Shown here: positions 33,075 through 41,555 of the stretch, in pieces
How positions within the stretch are numbered: position 1 is the first letter of the stretch
Layout of the letters: the number at the start of each line of letters is the position of its first letter
Assembly (NCBI GenBank): GCA_023248545.1
Contig: JAHFEF010000012.1
Span: forward strand, 1 to 53,094
Length of the DNA: 53,094 nt
Origin: Myxococcales bacterium
GTDB taxonomy: Bacteria; Myxococcota; UBA727; JABDBI01
Reading direction: 5' to 3'
Made by a program: the position numbers and the translations under genes
Notes under the pieces: model-generated
Databases searched by the model: none
Seen by the model: the letters and a program-made list of their open reading frames with translations, nothing else
Told to the model about the DNA's origin: nothing

Positions 33075-34448
33075 ATGAGCATCACCATTATCGGAGCGCA
33101 GTGGGGCGACGAGGGCAAAGGCAAAATCGTTGACTGGCTCTCTGCCCATGCAGACATCGTCGTTCGATTCCAGGGTGGCCACAATGCTGGACACACGCTG
33201 GTTATTAACGGTGTGGTTTATAAACTCAGCTTGTTACCGTCTGGAATCGTGCGCCCCGGAAAACTCTCGATCATAGGAAATGGCGTTGTGGTAAACCCGT
33301 GGGCATTACTCGAAGAGATTGAAAGATTGCGTGGACAAGGCGTCGCGATTTCTCAAGACAACCTGCTGCTCGCTGACAATGCTTGTTTGATCTTGCCACC
33401 TCATTGGGCGGTCGACCAAGCTCGCGAACTTGCCAAAGGCGCTGGCAAGATTGGAACGACGGGGCGAGGCATTGGTCCAGCTTATGAAGACAAAGTCGCT
33501 CGACGTGCAATTCGAGTATGCGATCTCTTAGATCCGGCACTCTTGCAAACCAAGATCGAACAACTGCTGATGCATCACAATGCACTGCTGCGCGGCTATG
33601 GTGCTGAAGAACTCGATGCTCAAACACTGCATAAAGACTTGTTGGCGATTACGCCGCAGCTATTGCCCTATGTGGGGCAAAGCTGGCGAACTCTCAATCA
33701 GGCAACCCACAAACGGTTGCTCTTTGAGGGTGCTCAGGGTGTCATGCTGGACATCGATCATGGCACGTATCCATTTGTGACTTCGAGCAATACGATCGCT
33801 GCCAACGCCTCTATAGGCAGTGGTTTTGGGAAGAGCGCACAGCATGTTCTCGGCGTCGCCAAGGCGTATGTCACCCGTGTGGGCTCCGGCCCGTTTCCGA
33901 CACGCGCTCCCGAGCAGGCTGCTCACCTGATGGGCCAACGTGGCAAAGAATTTGGAACAGTCACTGGCCGTAAACGCGATTGTGGTTGGTTCGACGCTGT
34001 ACTCATGCGCCAAGCAATTCAAATTGCTGGAATCAACAGCTTGGTGCTCACCAAAATTGACGTGCTCGATGAGTTCGATCTAATTCCAGTTTGTACGGGC
34101 TACGAACTAGATGGACAACGAATCGATTATTTGCCCGCAGGCCAGAGTGAGCAAGCACTTGTCACGCCAATCTATGAAAATCTACCTGGCTGGAAGTGCT
34201 CGACGCACGGCGTTCGCAGTTGGAATGCTCTGCCCAACCATGCTCAGGCCTATATCGACCGATTAGAACAACTCATTGGCATACCGATTTGTGTTGTTTC
34301 GACCAGTCCAGAACGAGCTGATACAATTTTACGTGTCGATCGTGTTTTCAAAAATAGCGTCGACATGTCTGAGATATCGACCGGAATCGAACAATTCGGC
34401 GAGTTTTTCGCCAGGCAAAGCCTGCCTGACTCTATCATCCGCGCTTAA
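33075..34448 (+). CDS. purA: Adenylosuccinate synthetase with extended C-terminus
   Basis: 457 residues from ATG 33075 (a second ATG is at 33072). It converts IMP and aspartate to adenylosuccinate using GTP. Conserved segments: [67 protein letters not shown] and [11 protein letters not shown] longer frame to 32958 would add 39 non-family residues. After DTILRVD, where the family normally ends, about 30 more residues are read through the antisense of purB, giving a 120-bp convergent overlap. No clear Shine-Dalgarno sequence. Confidence 0.93.
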   Translation: MSITIIGAQWGDEGKGKIVDWLSAHADIVVRFQGGHNAGHTLVINGVVYKLSLLPSGIVRPGKLSIIGNGVVVNPWALLEEIERLRGQGVAISQDNLLLADNACLILPPHWAVDQARELAKGAGKIGTTGRGIGPAYEDKVARRAIRVCDLLDPALLQTKIEQLLMHHNALLRGYGAEELDAQTLHKDLLAITPQLLPYVGQSWRTLNQATHKRLLFEGAQGVMLDIDHGTYPFVTSSNTIAANASIGSGFGKSAQHVLGVAKAYVTRVGSGPFPTRAPEQAAHLMGQRGKEFGTVTGRKRDCGWFDAVLMRQAIQIAGINSLVLTKIDVLDEFDLIPVCTGYELDGQRIDYLPAGQSEQALVTPIYENLPGWKCSTHGVRSWNALPNHAQAYIDRLEQLIGIPICVVSTSPERADTILRVDRVFKNSVDMSEISTGIEQFGEFFARQSLPDSIIRA

Positions 34449-35624
34449 ACGTTCTTGCAATGAACCGCCTTCGTCCCATACCTGCATGGCGTTTTTTTGG
34501 ACAATTTTGTAAGCTTCTTCACGGCTCAGGCCCGCTTGCGTCAGCGCTAATAAAACAGCCTGTGAAAAATGTAAGCCGCCCTGATTCTCGAGATTGGCTT
34601 TCATGCGCTCAGGATCAATCACAAGGCCATCCATCAAATTGCTCAGACGAGACAGAGCAAAATCGAGCGTGACCGTCGCATCGGGGGAAATCATGCGTTC
34701 AACAGAAGAATGCGAAATATCCCGTTCGTGCCACAAAGCAATATTCTCCAAGCTAGGCATAACAGCTGCTCGAACGACGCGCGCAAGACCCGTGAGATTC
34801 TCCGATAAAATTGGATTGCGCTTATGAGGCATCGCGCTCGAACCTTTTTGGCCTTGAGCAAACGGCTCTTGAACTTCTCGAACTTCGGTGCGTTGCAGGT
34901 GCCGGATTTCAGTCGCGAGATTTTCAATCGATCCGGCGATAATACCCAGCGTCGCAAAAAAAGCAGCATGGCGATCACGGGGAATCACCTGCGTTGAGAC
35001 CGTTTCAGGCATGAGATTGAGCTGCTTGGCAACATAGGCCTCGACACGGGGATCGATCGTCGCATAGGTTCCAACAGCCCCTGAAAGCTTGCACGTGGCT
35101 ATTTCGGCGCGCGCTTGAATCAGTCTGTCTCTGCCGCGCTGAAACGCCGCGCAGTGACCCAGCAATTTGAGCCCAAAGCTCGTCGGCTCTCCGTGAACAC
35201 CATGTGTTCTGCCAATGCAAATGGTCTCTTTGTGTTCAAGTGCTCGGCGTTTGAGTACAACCAACAACCCCTCTAGATCTCGGAGCAAAATATCGGCTGC
35301 CTGAGTCAACTGTACGGCCAAACAGGTATCTAGAACGTCGCTGGATGTCATGCCTTGGTGCAAAAAGCGTGCCTCTTCACCCACCGTCTCGGCCACGTGA
35401 GTTAAGAACGCCAACACATCGTGTCGCGTTTCACGTTCTATTTCTTCAATTCTGCTGACACTTAAATTGCCCATCGCTTGAAGTGCTGCCACGGCACTTT
35501 GGGGAATCACCCCCAACTCGGCCTGAGCACGAGCCGCGAGAATCTCAATTTGGAGCCAGATCTTGTATTTGTTTTCGTCCGACCAGATCGCTGTCATTTC
35601 AGGACGTGAGTAACGCTGAATCAT
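34329..35624 (-). CDS. purB: Adenylosuccinate lyase
   Basis: 431 residues. It cleaves SAICAR and adenylosuccinate in purine synthesis. The signature loop [19 protein letters not shown] carries the flexible catalytic serine segment. [14 protein letters not shown] and [19 protein letters not shown] are conserved. It ends with the usual [10 protein letters not shown] helix, so its own terminus is normal and the overlap with purA comes from the purA extension. Confidence 0.95.
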   Translation of the reverse strand: MIQRYSRPEMTAIWSDENKYKIWLQIEILAARAQAELGVIPQSAVAALQAMGNLSVSRIEEIERETRHDVLAFLTHVAETVGEEARFLHQGMTSSDVLDTCLAVQLTQAADILLRDLEGLLVVLKRRALEHKETICIGRTHGVHGEPTSFGLKLLGHCAAFQRGRDRLIQARAEIATCKLSGAVGTYATIDPRVEAYVAKQLNLMPETVSTQVIPRDRHAAFFATLGIIAGSIENLATEIRHLQRTEVREVQEPFAQGQKGSSAMPHKRNPILSENLTGLARVVRAAVMPSLENIALWHERDISHSSVERMISPDATVTLDFALSRLSNLMDGLVIDPERMKANLENQGGLHFSQAVLLALTQAGLSREEAYKIVQKNAMQVWDEGGSLQERLSADDRVRQALPGEKLAELFDSGRYLRHVDAIFENTIDT

Positions 35625-35706
35625 AGATTCGGCTTATCAGCAACAAACCAACTGGCAAACGGGAATCTATGGCTTCCTGTTCCTGTTCAACGGGAAAGGA
35701 GCTCAC

Positions 35707-36324
35707 ATGAACAGATTTACGCTTGTTGTTTTACAGGTCTTGCTCAGCGCTATCAGCGCATTTGCGGAGGAGCCTACCCGTTGGGTCTTGATTGTTGACA
35801 ACAGCACCAACTATCAACCTTGTGTCAAAATTGTCAATGCGAACGGAAACACAATAGACACGAGCTGCCCCGGTGGTCCCCCTGACTACGGAGTTGGAAC
35901 TCTTTATATGTCAGACAACCAGGGAGATTGGGCAGGGGGACGGCGACATAACTGTACATGGCCTGGATCTGCCTATGCTTATGTTAATTCAATCGATCCA
36001 GACGGAACCTGCCACGTCATGGCCGAGAACTCAAAAAACAACTTTGGAACCGATTTTCATGGCGTATGTCTAGGAACCTATTATGTCACCCAGAACATAA
36101 CGTACAAAAATGTAGCCAACGTGGGATGGGGACCTGGAAGTGGTTTTGCCTGCAACAAGAAGGGCGACAACTGTTTTAAGGCCCCAGGAGCAAACAGTAC
36201 CCTATGCCAGGAAGATGAAGAGGGGAGTTGTTTCGCCGATATCAACTCCAACTGCCATGTTTCCATCACACAAGGTGAAGGCAGCAGCGTTGTGGTCTGT
36301 CCAACTGCTGGAACGGGCAACTGA
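35707..36324 (+). CDS. Secreted Cys-rich protein, function unknown
   Basis: 205 residues. The signal peptide ends near SAFA-EE (residue 21). The mature protein is rich in Asn, Gly and Cys (about 11 Cys), with TNYQPCVKIVNANG and NCTWPGSAYAYV stretches, consistent with a disulfide-stabilised extracellular protein. GGAG lies 7 nt before the ATG. It sits 11 bp before a lipoprotein gene, so the two are probably co-expressed. No family is recognised. Confidence 0.65.
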   Translation: MNRFTLVVLQVLLSAISAFAEEPTRWVLIVDNSTNYQPCVKIVNANGNTIDTSCPGGPPDYGVGTLYMSDNQGDWAGGRRHNCTWPGSAYAYVNSIDPDGTCHVMAENSKNNFGTDFHGVCLGTYYVTQNITYKNVANVGWGPGSGFACNKKGDNCFKAPGANSTLCQEDEEGSCFADINSNCHVSITQGEGSSVVVCPTAGTGN

Positions 36325-36335
36325 AAGCTTTGGAC

Positions 36336-37268
36336 ATGAAAAAAACGATCCAAATTCTTGGAATTATCAGCATTGTCTTCATAACCTTCGCCTGTGACAA
36401 GAGCGCCAACAACAATGGGGGGCTTGCTCTCAACGCGTCCTCGGGAACCTCAGGGACCTTTTGCACCTATACAGATGCTACTTCTGCTTCACATTGTGGT
36501 TGCAGTGTGGGCCTGCCGGTCAATCTAAGCACAACAGTTCCCAAGGCGAGTATTCCGGTTCCCGCCAACTACCAGACAGGTGACGCGGCTCGTTTTTCGC
36601 CTTCCTTATTGGCGGGAATGTTGAGCGTATGGCCCTTTGGTGTGCATGCGCAGAATGGCCATACGGAGGGACACCGCGGTCTTGATTTTTCTGTAATTGT
36701 ATCCAAAGGCAGCAACGATCCGCTCATCCCAGTGGCATCTCCGGTCGACGGAGTGATTACTTCTATCGACAACTCGCAAGATTCTTCGGGTGGCCTGGCA
36801 AGAGAATACGATATGACAGACCCGGCTGTTCATTTTACAACCATCAAAGCGGACTGCGGTATCGTCGTCAAATTTATTCCACTCAAACTAGATGCTGGTT
36901 TTGTGGCCGGGACTCGTGTGTCCAAAGGGCAACGACTCGGGGTTTTACCCAGGGTGACAACTTCGCCAGACCCAGTACACTATTCCAGCCATTTTGGAAT
37001 TGATGTGTCCTCAACGGATATGGCCTTGACCACTGTTTGTCCCGCTGTTTTTCTTAGCGATGCTGACGTCGGCACCATCAAGACGTTAATTGCCAACAGC
37101 GGCAACGATGAAAGCGCAATTCGAACGGTTAATATCAGTTGTGACTCAGGCAATACGCAATCAATGACCTATCCCGCCGAGAACGAGGTCTGCAACGCTC
37201 GACTATCGCCTGCGCTGCGAAACCAGCTCGCCAGCTGTATTGTTTCCAAGGCAAGTCAAATCTGGTAA
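36336..37268 (+). CDS. Lipoprotein with M23 (LytM)-like peptidase domain
   Basis: 310 residues from ATG 36336. Lipobox at ITFAC (Cys20 or nearby). Residues about 90-230 resemble an M23 metallopeptidase: an H-x-G-x-D element in GHRGLDFSV, the beta-rich ASPVDGVITSID turn typical of LytM folds, and HYSSHFGIDVS where a second metal-binding histidine pair would fall. The HxH element is not canonical, so the domain may be catalytically inactive. If active it would cut peptidoglycan cross-links or other Gly-rich peptides outside the cell. It lies directly after a secreted Cys-rich gene. Confidence 0.55.
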   Translation: MKKTIQILGIISIVFITFACDKSANNNGGLALNASSGTSGTFCTYTDATSASHCGCSVGLPVNLSTTVPKASIPVPANYQTGDAARFSPSLLAGMLSVWPFGVHAQNGHTEGHRGLDFSVIVSKGSNDPLIPVASPVDGVITSIDNSQDSSGGLAREYDMTDPAVHFTTIKADCGIVVKFIPLKLDAGFVAGTRVSKGQRLGVLPRVTTSPDPVHYSSHFGIDVSSTDMALTTVCPAVFLSDADVGTIKTLIANSGNDESAIRTVNISCDSGNTQSMTYPAENEVCNARLSPALRNQLASCIVSKASQIW

Positions 37269-37269
37269 C

Positions 37270-37845
37270 TCAAAACGAGCCTTTGGTAACGCCCGCTCTC
37301 ATCGAAGCCAAATCAAGCCCACAAGCTCCGACAGCTTCTCGGTACGCGGGAGGGCGGCGATAGGCTGGTGGAGAGGGGTAAGGCGGAGGCGGTGCACGGT
37401 ACGCAGGCGGCGCCTGAATCTCTTCGATGGGGATGGGTTGCCTAGGGCCGATGTTACCTAGAGGTCGACTGAAGTTTCCTGTTGCATCCCTGATTTCATA
37501 GCCGTCGACGTGGGCTTGAATGCGTCCGTTCCAAGCCTGAAGAGTTTCCCAATCTTTTTTCTGGACAGAGATTTGAGCTGTTCCTCGAGTATTCTGCCCG
37601 AGACAGATCCTGCTTGGAGTGATTCCAATGGCTTGTCTGAGCATAGATTGTATCTGTTGTGTGCCCCATTCGTAAGGCAATTGACCTAGAAATACTAAAA
37701 CGAGGTCTCCCGACGCTGGTTCACTGGTCACAGACCAGCCAGATGCAGAGAACGGATAGTATCCTGGAGGTTGGACAGCCATCGGGTAATCCAAAACAGC
37801 GATGGTGAAAAGTACTAATAAAACCAGTCGATACGCTATTTTCAT
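37270..37845 (-). CDS. Secreted protein with Pro/Tyr-rich tail, function unknown
   Basis: 191 residues. The signal peptide is MKIAYRLVLLVLFTIAVLDYPM. A globular part (about 25-140) contains two cysteines. The C-terminal 50 residues are a low-complexity Pro/Tyr/Ala tail (APPPPYPSPPAYRRPPAYR) ending in a short Cys-containing segment. Such tails are often surface-exposed or bind peptidoglycan. The gene converges on the M23-like gene with a 1-bp gap. Its 5' flank carries the left direct repeat at 37852-37879. Confidence 0.6.
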   Translation of the reverse strand: MKIAYRLVLLVLFTIAVLDYPMAVQPPGYYPFSASGWSVTSEPASGDLVLVFLGQLPYEWGTQQIQSMLRQAIGITPSRICLGQNTRGTAQISVQKKDWETLQAWNGRIQAHVDGYEIRDATGNFSRPLGNIGPRQPIPIEEIQAPPAYRAPPPPYPSPPAYRRPPAYREAVGACGLDLASMRAGVTKGSF

Positions 37846-37851
37846 GTTCGC

Positions 37852-37879
37852 TTGGCTAATCTTTCTTGAAACACGTGTC
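37852..37879 (+). repeat. Direct repeat, left copy, flanking the ORF6N-DnaA gene
   Basis: The 28 bp starting TTGGCTAATCTTTCTTGAA match 38944-38971 at 26 positions (ACACGTGTC here, GCACATGTC there). The two copies are in the same orientation, 1.1 kb apart, on either side of the ORF6N-DnaA gene, as expected for a duplication accompanying an insertion or for shared upstream elements. Confidence 0.7.
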
Positions 37880-38043
37880 TAGAGGCAGCTGATCAGCCAA
37901 TCGCCTGATGCGGGCAAAAATTCTTACGCTCTAGAATCAAAAAACATAAGGGCCGCGCCCCTTGGTCTGGAAACTGTAGGGCACGGCAGTTCGTCAAGAA
38001 CTGGGACAGATGTACTGTTCCTGATTACGAATTGTCAAGCGCG

Positions 38044-38062
38044 GCTCTCTATAAAGGAGAGC
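38044..38062 (+). promoter_or_regulatory. Hairpin sequestering the Shine-Dalgarno sequence of the ORF6N-DnaA gene
   Basis: GCTCTC (38044-38049) pairs perfectly with GAGAGC (38057-38062), loop TATAAAG. The Shine-Dalgarno AAGGAGAG is in the loop and 3' arm, and the ATG follows at 38066. A second hairpin CAGTTC-gtcaa-GAACTG lies about 50 bp upstream. A structure-controlled start is plausible. Confidence 0.5.
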
Positions 38063-38065
38063 ATC

Positions 38066-38923
38066 ATGGAAAAAATCGAAATCCCAGCAAACGAAGTCAG
38101 TAAACGCATTTATACCCTGAGGGGATGCCAGGTCATGCTGGACAGTGATTTGGCAAGGATTTATGAAGTTGAACCTAGGGCTTTGAAACAAGCAGTCAAA
38201 AGAAACATTGAACGATTTCCAATTGATTTTATGTTTGAACTAACCCACGAGGAACTTGAAAACTTGAGATCACAATCTGTGATCTCAAGTTTAAAAAACT
38301 CTTCTGAGGTAGCTGTCAAGCCAATCTTGAGATCACAAATTGGCACCTCAAGTTTGAAAGATGCTTTTCAGCAACACGGAGGGACCCGTTATATGCCTTT
38401 TGCATTTACGGAGCCGGGCGTTGCAATGTTATCGAGCGTACTCCACAGCCAGAGAGCGATTCAGGTCAACATTGAGATCATGAGGGTTTTTATCCAACTG
38501 CGGAAACAACCCCACATTTATCAACCAGATTTGGTTTCGAGAATTGAATCTTTGGAAAAAAGATTTGATCAATTCGAAATTCAACGCAGAAACGAGAAGC
38601 CTCGCGATCCCGTAAACATGATTCAAAACATTGTTGCACGACATTGGGGCCTTAAAGTCGAAGACCTCAAGTCTACTGCGCGAACAAAAGCAATTTCATT
38701 GCCTAGGCAACTTGCTATTTATTTAGTTCGAAAACAAATGCAGATGAGTTTCAGTGAAATAGGTTGGCATTTCGGACGACGGGATCATACGACCATCTTG
38801 CATGCTTATCGCAAAATAGATGCAGCATTTGGTGTAAATAATATGATCCAAGAGGCCCTCCATTTCCTTCAGAGTGAAGTTCGGCGTCAAAGTCTAGTCT
38901 CCAGCGAAGAGGAAATGACATAG
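38066..38923 (+). CDS. ORF6N-domain protein fused to a DnaA domain IV-like DNA-binding domain
   Basis: 285 residues. Residues 5-125 form an ORF6N domain (TLRGCQVMLDSDLARIYEVEPRALKQAVKRN, then RYMPFAFTEPGVAMLSSVLHS), found in phage and mobile-element antirepressor-like proteins. A short coiled coil (about 150-180) follows. Residues about 190-262 match DnaA domain IV: VARHWGLKVEDLKSTARTK, the basic loop and FGRRDHTTILHAYRKI, equivalent to the DnaA-box-reading signature. Domain III (AAA+) is missing. It could occupy DnaA boxes and affect replication or dnaA-regulated genes; this is inference. The ORF6N domain is interrupted by a duplicated palindromic segment at 38262-38360. Confidence 0.85.
   Translation: MEKIEIPANEVSKRIYTLRGCQVMLDSDLARIYEVEPRALKQAVKRNIERFPIDFMFELTHEELENLRSQSVISSLKNSSEVAVKPILRSQIGTSSLKDAFQQHGGTRYMPFAFTEPGVAMLSSVLHSQRAIQVNIEIMRVFIQLRKQPHIYQPDLVSRIESLEKRFDQFEIQRRNEKPRDPVNMIQNIVARHWGLKVEDLKSTARTKAISLPRQLAIYLVRKQMQMSFSEIGWHFGRRDHTTILHAYRKIDAAFGVNNMIQEALHFLQSEVRRQSLVSSEEEMT
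38262..38360 (+). repeat. Palindromic duplication inside the ORF6N coding region
   Basis: AACTTGAGATCACA and TGTGATCTCAAGTT form a 14-bp perfect inverted repeat separated by ATC. About 70 bp downstream a related unit begins ATCTTGAGATCACAA and ends CACCTCAAGTTTGAAAG. They encode the repeated peptides LRSQSVISSLKN and LRSQIGTSSLKD, an insertion relative to the usual ORF6N sequence. Confidence 0.65.
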
Positions 38924-38943
38924 ACGCCGTTTCAATTTCTTTT

Positions 38944-38971
38944 TTGGCTAATCTTTCTTGAAGCACATGTC
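38944..38971 (+). repeat. Direct repeat, right copy, flanking the ORF6N-DnaA gene
   Basis: Second copy of the 28-bp repeat (26/28 identical to 37852-37879), located 20 bp after the ORF6N-DnaA stop and just before the DUF5808-like gene. Confidence 0.7.
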
Positions 38972-38993
38972 AGGGCCTGCTAAAGTAAACAAG

Positions 38994-39143
38994 ATGAGAG
39001 TGCCAATGAATTGGAATTTCAAGCTGTGGCTCAAAGCCATGTGGAACCCAGATGACCACAGAATATTCCCACCCAAAGGTTTCGGGATTGGTTGGACCAT
39101 CAATTTCCACGAAGTTATGAACAGAATCTGGCCACGTAATTGA
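38994..39143 (+). CDS. Small DUF5808-like protein
   Basis: 49 residues from ATG 38994 (other in-frame ATGs at 38958, 38967 and 39006). The core NPDDHRIFPPKGFGIGWTIN resembles the DUF5808 pattern, in which a short Pro-Asp-Asp-x-Arg segment is followed by a Gly/Trp-rich turn. Function of that family is not known to me. It lies between the ORF6N-DnaA gene and the first EVE gene, and the stop is 50 bp before the EVE ATG. Confidence 0.5.
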   Translation: MRVPMNWNFKLWLKAMWNPDDHRIFPPKGFGIGWTINFHEVMNRIWPRN

Positions 39144-39192
39144 CATTGTGGAATTTACGGGGATGAGTTTATGTTCGAGTGATTTTAATAAC

Positions 39193-39582
39193 ATGTATTG
39201 GATCCTAAAAACAGAACCCAGTGCTTATTCCTATGCGGATTTGGAGCGCGATGGCCAGACACGTTGGGATGGAGTTCGCAATTATCAGGCGCGAAATAAT
39301 TTGAAAACCATGAAAAAAGGCGACCAATGTCTGATTTACGAGTCTGTTGACCCCAAAGAACTCGTCGGCACAGCGCAAATTACGCGTGAAGCCTATCCAG
39401 ACCCCAAAGACCCAGCCTGGGTTTGTGTTGATTTGAAGGTTGGTAAACGGCTTCAAACCCCAATCAACTTGGGTCAACTCAAAAATCATCCGATTTTACG
39501 TGATATCAGTTTGGTAAAACAATCTCGCCTCAGTGTTTCTCCAATCGGTCGACAAGAATGGGATATCATTGCGGCACTCTAA
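39193..39582 (+). CDS. EVE-domain protein (copy A)
   Basis: 129 residues, an entire EVE (formerly DUF55) domain: MYWILKTEPSAYSYADL, DGVRNYQARNNLKTMKKGDQ, then LVGTAQITREAYPDP. EVE domains share the PUA-like fold and bind modified bases in DNA or RNA; they occur in modification-dependent restriction and in RNA-linked proteins. The 46375-46776 gene is a close paralogue in the opposite orientation. Similarity continues about 60 bp upstream, including a possible extended start at 39163. The next gene follows after 14 bp. Confidence 0.85.
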   Translation: MYWILKTEPSAYSYADLERDGQTRWDGVRNYQARNNLKTMKKGDQCLIYESVDPKELVGTAQITREAYPDPKDPAWVCVDLKVGKRLQTPINLGQLKNHPILRDISLVKQSRLSVSPIGRQEWDIIAAL

Positions 39583-39596
39583 AATAGGAGGCTCAA

Positions 39597-40148
39597 TTGG
39601 CCAAGTCAAAACTCACCATTATTGTAGGTAGCCTACGCAAGGATTCGATCAATCTTAAATTAGCAAAAACCATCGCAGAACTTGGCCTGGATCTGTTTGA
39701 AAGCAATTTTGCACAAATCGACGACCTGCCGCTGTTTAATCAAGACCTTGAGACAGATTTCCCAGCATCCGCCACGCGCCTTAAAACGGTACTCAACGCG
39801 GCGGACGGTATTTTAATTGTAACGCCAGAATACAATCGTTCGATGCCTGGAGTGTTGAAAAATGCGATTGATTGGGCGAGCCGACCCTATGGCACCAATT
39901 CTTTTGCAAAAAAACCCGTAGGTATCATGGGTACATCGATGGGTGCCATTGGCACCGCTTGTTCGCAACACACACTGCGTCCTGTATTAAATTATCTCGA
40001 CGTCATTCTAATGGGACAACCGGAAGTCTATTTTCAATATAAAAAAGAAACATTCAATACTGAAGAAACCAAGAAATTTCTGAAAAATTACGTCGACCAA
40101 TTGGCTGCGTGGGTAGAACGGCATCGGTCTGATTCAACTTTGGGCTGA
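39597..40148 (+). CDS. NAD(P)H-dependent FMN reductase (flavodoxin fold)
   Basis: 183 residues from a TTG start supported by AGGAGG five nt upstream (39586-39591). The flavodoxin-like fold shows IIVGSLRKDSINLKLAK (FMN phosphate loop), VTPEYNRSMPGVLKNAIDW (the family signature for flavin binding) and GTSMGAIGTA. Such enzymes reduce free flavins, quinones or chromate. It is probably co-transcribed with the EVE gene (14-bp gap). Confidence 0.88.
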   Translation: MAKSKLTIIVGSLRKDSINLKLAKTIAELGLDLFESNFAQIDDLPLFNQDLETDFPASATRLKTVLNAADGILIVTPEYNRSMPGVLKNAIDWASRPYGTNSFAKKPVGIMGTSMGAIGTACSQHTLRPVLNYLDVILMGQPEVYFQYKKETFNTEETKKFLKNYVDQLAAWVERHRSDSTLG

Positions 40149-40197
40149 ATACACCTGCCATATTGCTATTTTTATCGGAGCTCGATACCAAACAAGC

Positions 40198-40653
40198 ATG
40201 AAAAACATAGCATATTTAGGCCTTTTCATTGGAATTGCAGGTTTCTCCCAAACATCTTTGGGCACGCCTCATACATGGCATATCGTGTCTGCTGCCGGTG
40301 GCACTGAAACCTGGAAGTGCCAGCTCGCCGATGCTTACGAAACAAATTTCTATTTTGTCGATAAGAATCTAAGAAATATTACTGAATTTGAAATAAACCC
40401 CCAATCACCGTTTACGTTTGGATTTGCTTTTGGAGATAATGTCGATTTTAACTTGTCGTACACATTGGCCTGTACTCAACAAAATGGAGAGTCTATGGGA
40501 TCCCCAAAAACAGTTTTTGTGATCGGTGCCAATGGACCTGCTGATCCGGATATCAAGATTGTTAATTTCCATGGAAGTTTTGGCAATTACACGGTTGTTC
40601 CTGGCGTTGGGGAAAATTACTTCGTCGGGTTGAACCATTCCAAAATCGAATAA
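40198..40653 (+). CDS. Secreted protein, function unknown
   Basis: 151 residues. The signal peptide is MKNIAYLGLFIGIAGFSQTSLG. The mature protein (TPHTWHIVSAAGGTETWKC onward) has two cysteines, is beta-rich, and ends without a tail or repeat. No family is recognised. It sits between the flavin reductase and a secreted cupin. Confidence 0.55.
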   Translation: MKNIAYLGLFIGIAGFSQTSLGTPHTWHIVSAAGGTETWKCQLADAYETNFYFVDKNLRNITEFEINPQSPFTFGFAFGDNVDFNLSYTLACTQQNGESMGSPKTVFVIGANGPADPDIKIVNFHGSFGNYTVVPGVGENYFVGLNHSKIE

Positions 40654-40701
40654 TCTGAAACCGGATTGACGTTTCACAGAAAAATTGACCCGATGCCACA
40701 T

Positions 40702-41268
40702 ATGAAAACTAAACATCTAGTCGTTCTTTCAGCCTTCTTTCTGTTCTCAAATTATTCAGCTGCCGAGGGCATATCTCACTATGCCTCCCCAGATGATGGG
40801 ATTTTGAAGTTTAGCGATGATGGCCGCGCTGCAACGATTCGTGTTTTAGCGAAAAATGAACACACCCATGGGCACTTTTCTGCCATGGAGCATTTAATGC
40901 CCGCTGGGTATGATGGTCCGGGTATGCACGTTCACCATAAAATCGTTCAATCGCTTTATGTCGTCTCAGGAAAAGTTTATGTGCGCCTTCGAGAAGGTGG
41001 ACAAGAACGAGAAGTTCTCCTGACCCCGGGTGCGTTTCTAGCGATTGCCCCTGGCACGCCCCATACATTCCGTAATCCTTTTGATGAAGATGTCAAAGTT
41101 TTAGGAATTGATGGCCCCGGAGATTTGGCGCCAATGTTCGAGGAGATGGCGGCGATAGAACCATCTGCTACGAAAGAAGACAGAGCCCTAAAGCTTTTTG
41201 CAATCAGGAAGCAAAAATATGACAATCATTTCGAGCCAACAGAAAACAGGATTCCTGAAGACCTCTAA
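40702..41268 (+). CDS. Secreted cupin-domain protein
   Basis: 188 residues from ATG 40702, which gives a clean signal peptide (KTKHLVVLSAFFLFSNYSAA). The cupin motifs are present: GPGMHVHHKIVQSLYVVSGK with the metal-binding His residues, and GTPHTFRNP with the distal His. Such proteins bind a metal and are often dioxygenases or isomerases, or simply bind small molecules. The substrate is unknown. It is followed by a 347-bp non-coding region. Confidence 0.75.
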   Translation: MKTKHLVVLSAFFLFSNYSAAEGISHYASPDDGILKFSDDGRAATIRVLAKNEHTHGHFSAMEHLMPAGYDGPGMHVHHKIVQSLYVVSGKVYVRLREGGQEREVLLTPGAFLAIAPGTPHTFRNPFDEDVKVLGIDGPGDLAPMFEEMAAIEPSATKEDRALKLFAIRKQKYDNHFEPTENRIPEDL

Positions 41269-41318
41269 GCGGGCCTGGGATTTGGGTAGCTGTGAAAATA
41301 TCAGTCACCACTTTGGGG

Positions 41319-41356
41319 GGCCTATAGGCCGGACAAAAGCCTATTTCTGGTTTTTT
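41319..41356 (+). terminator. Possible terminator after the cupin gene
   Basis: ATAGGC (41324-41329) and GCCTAT (41339-41344) can pair, with T6 a few bases later (41351-41356). The 5' arm is also part of the perfect palindrome GGCCTATAGGCC (41319-41330). The T-tract is offset by 6 nt, so termination efficiency is uncertain. Confidence 0.35.
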
Positions 41357-41374
41357 AAAAGTACTCGAATCTTA

Positions 41375-41506
41375 GAAACGAAACGGCGAAACGGCGAAAC
41401 GGAACGTTCGCGCCGCTCTTCTAACATCCACGAACAAAGTATCAGTGACGCTCGACGGCATCTCCACTTGGTATTGCGCCGTTTCTTTCCGTTTTCGCCG
41501 TTTTGG
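41375..41506. repeat. AAACGGCG tandem repeat with inverted partner, in a 347-bp gene-free stretch
   Basis: AAACGGCG occurs twice in tandem plus a partial unit (41381-41402), after AAACG. About 75 bp on, CCGTTTTCGCCGTTTT (41489-41504) is its near-perfect inverse, so a long hairpin or a palindromic mobile remnant is possible. GAAACGGCGAAACG also occurs once at 6374-6389, just after repeat copy 1. The rest of 41269-41615 holds only the possible terminator and the operator below; ORFs read through the repeat are basic low-complexity peptides and are not believed. Confidence 0.55.
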
Positions 41507-41555
41507 ATCTTTCTTGAGCCGCCTTACAACAGTTTCAACCCCTTGAAATTGACGC

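Noticed and set aside
38066..39143. DnaA boxes near the ORF6N-DnaA gene marking an origin
   Set aside because: I found no TTATNCACA-type cluster or AT-rich unwinding region nearby, and no dnaA/dnaN genes.
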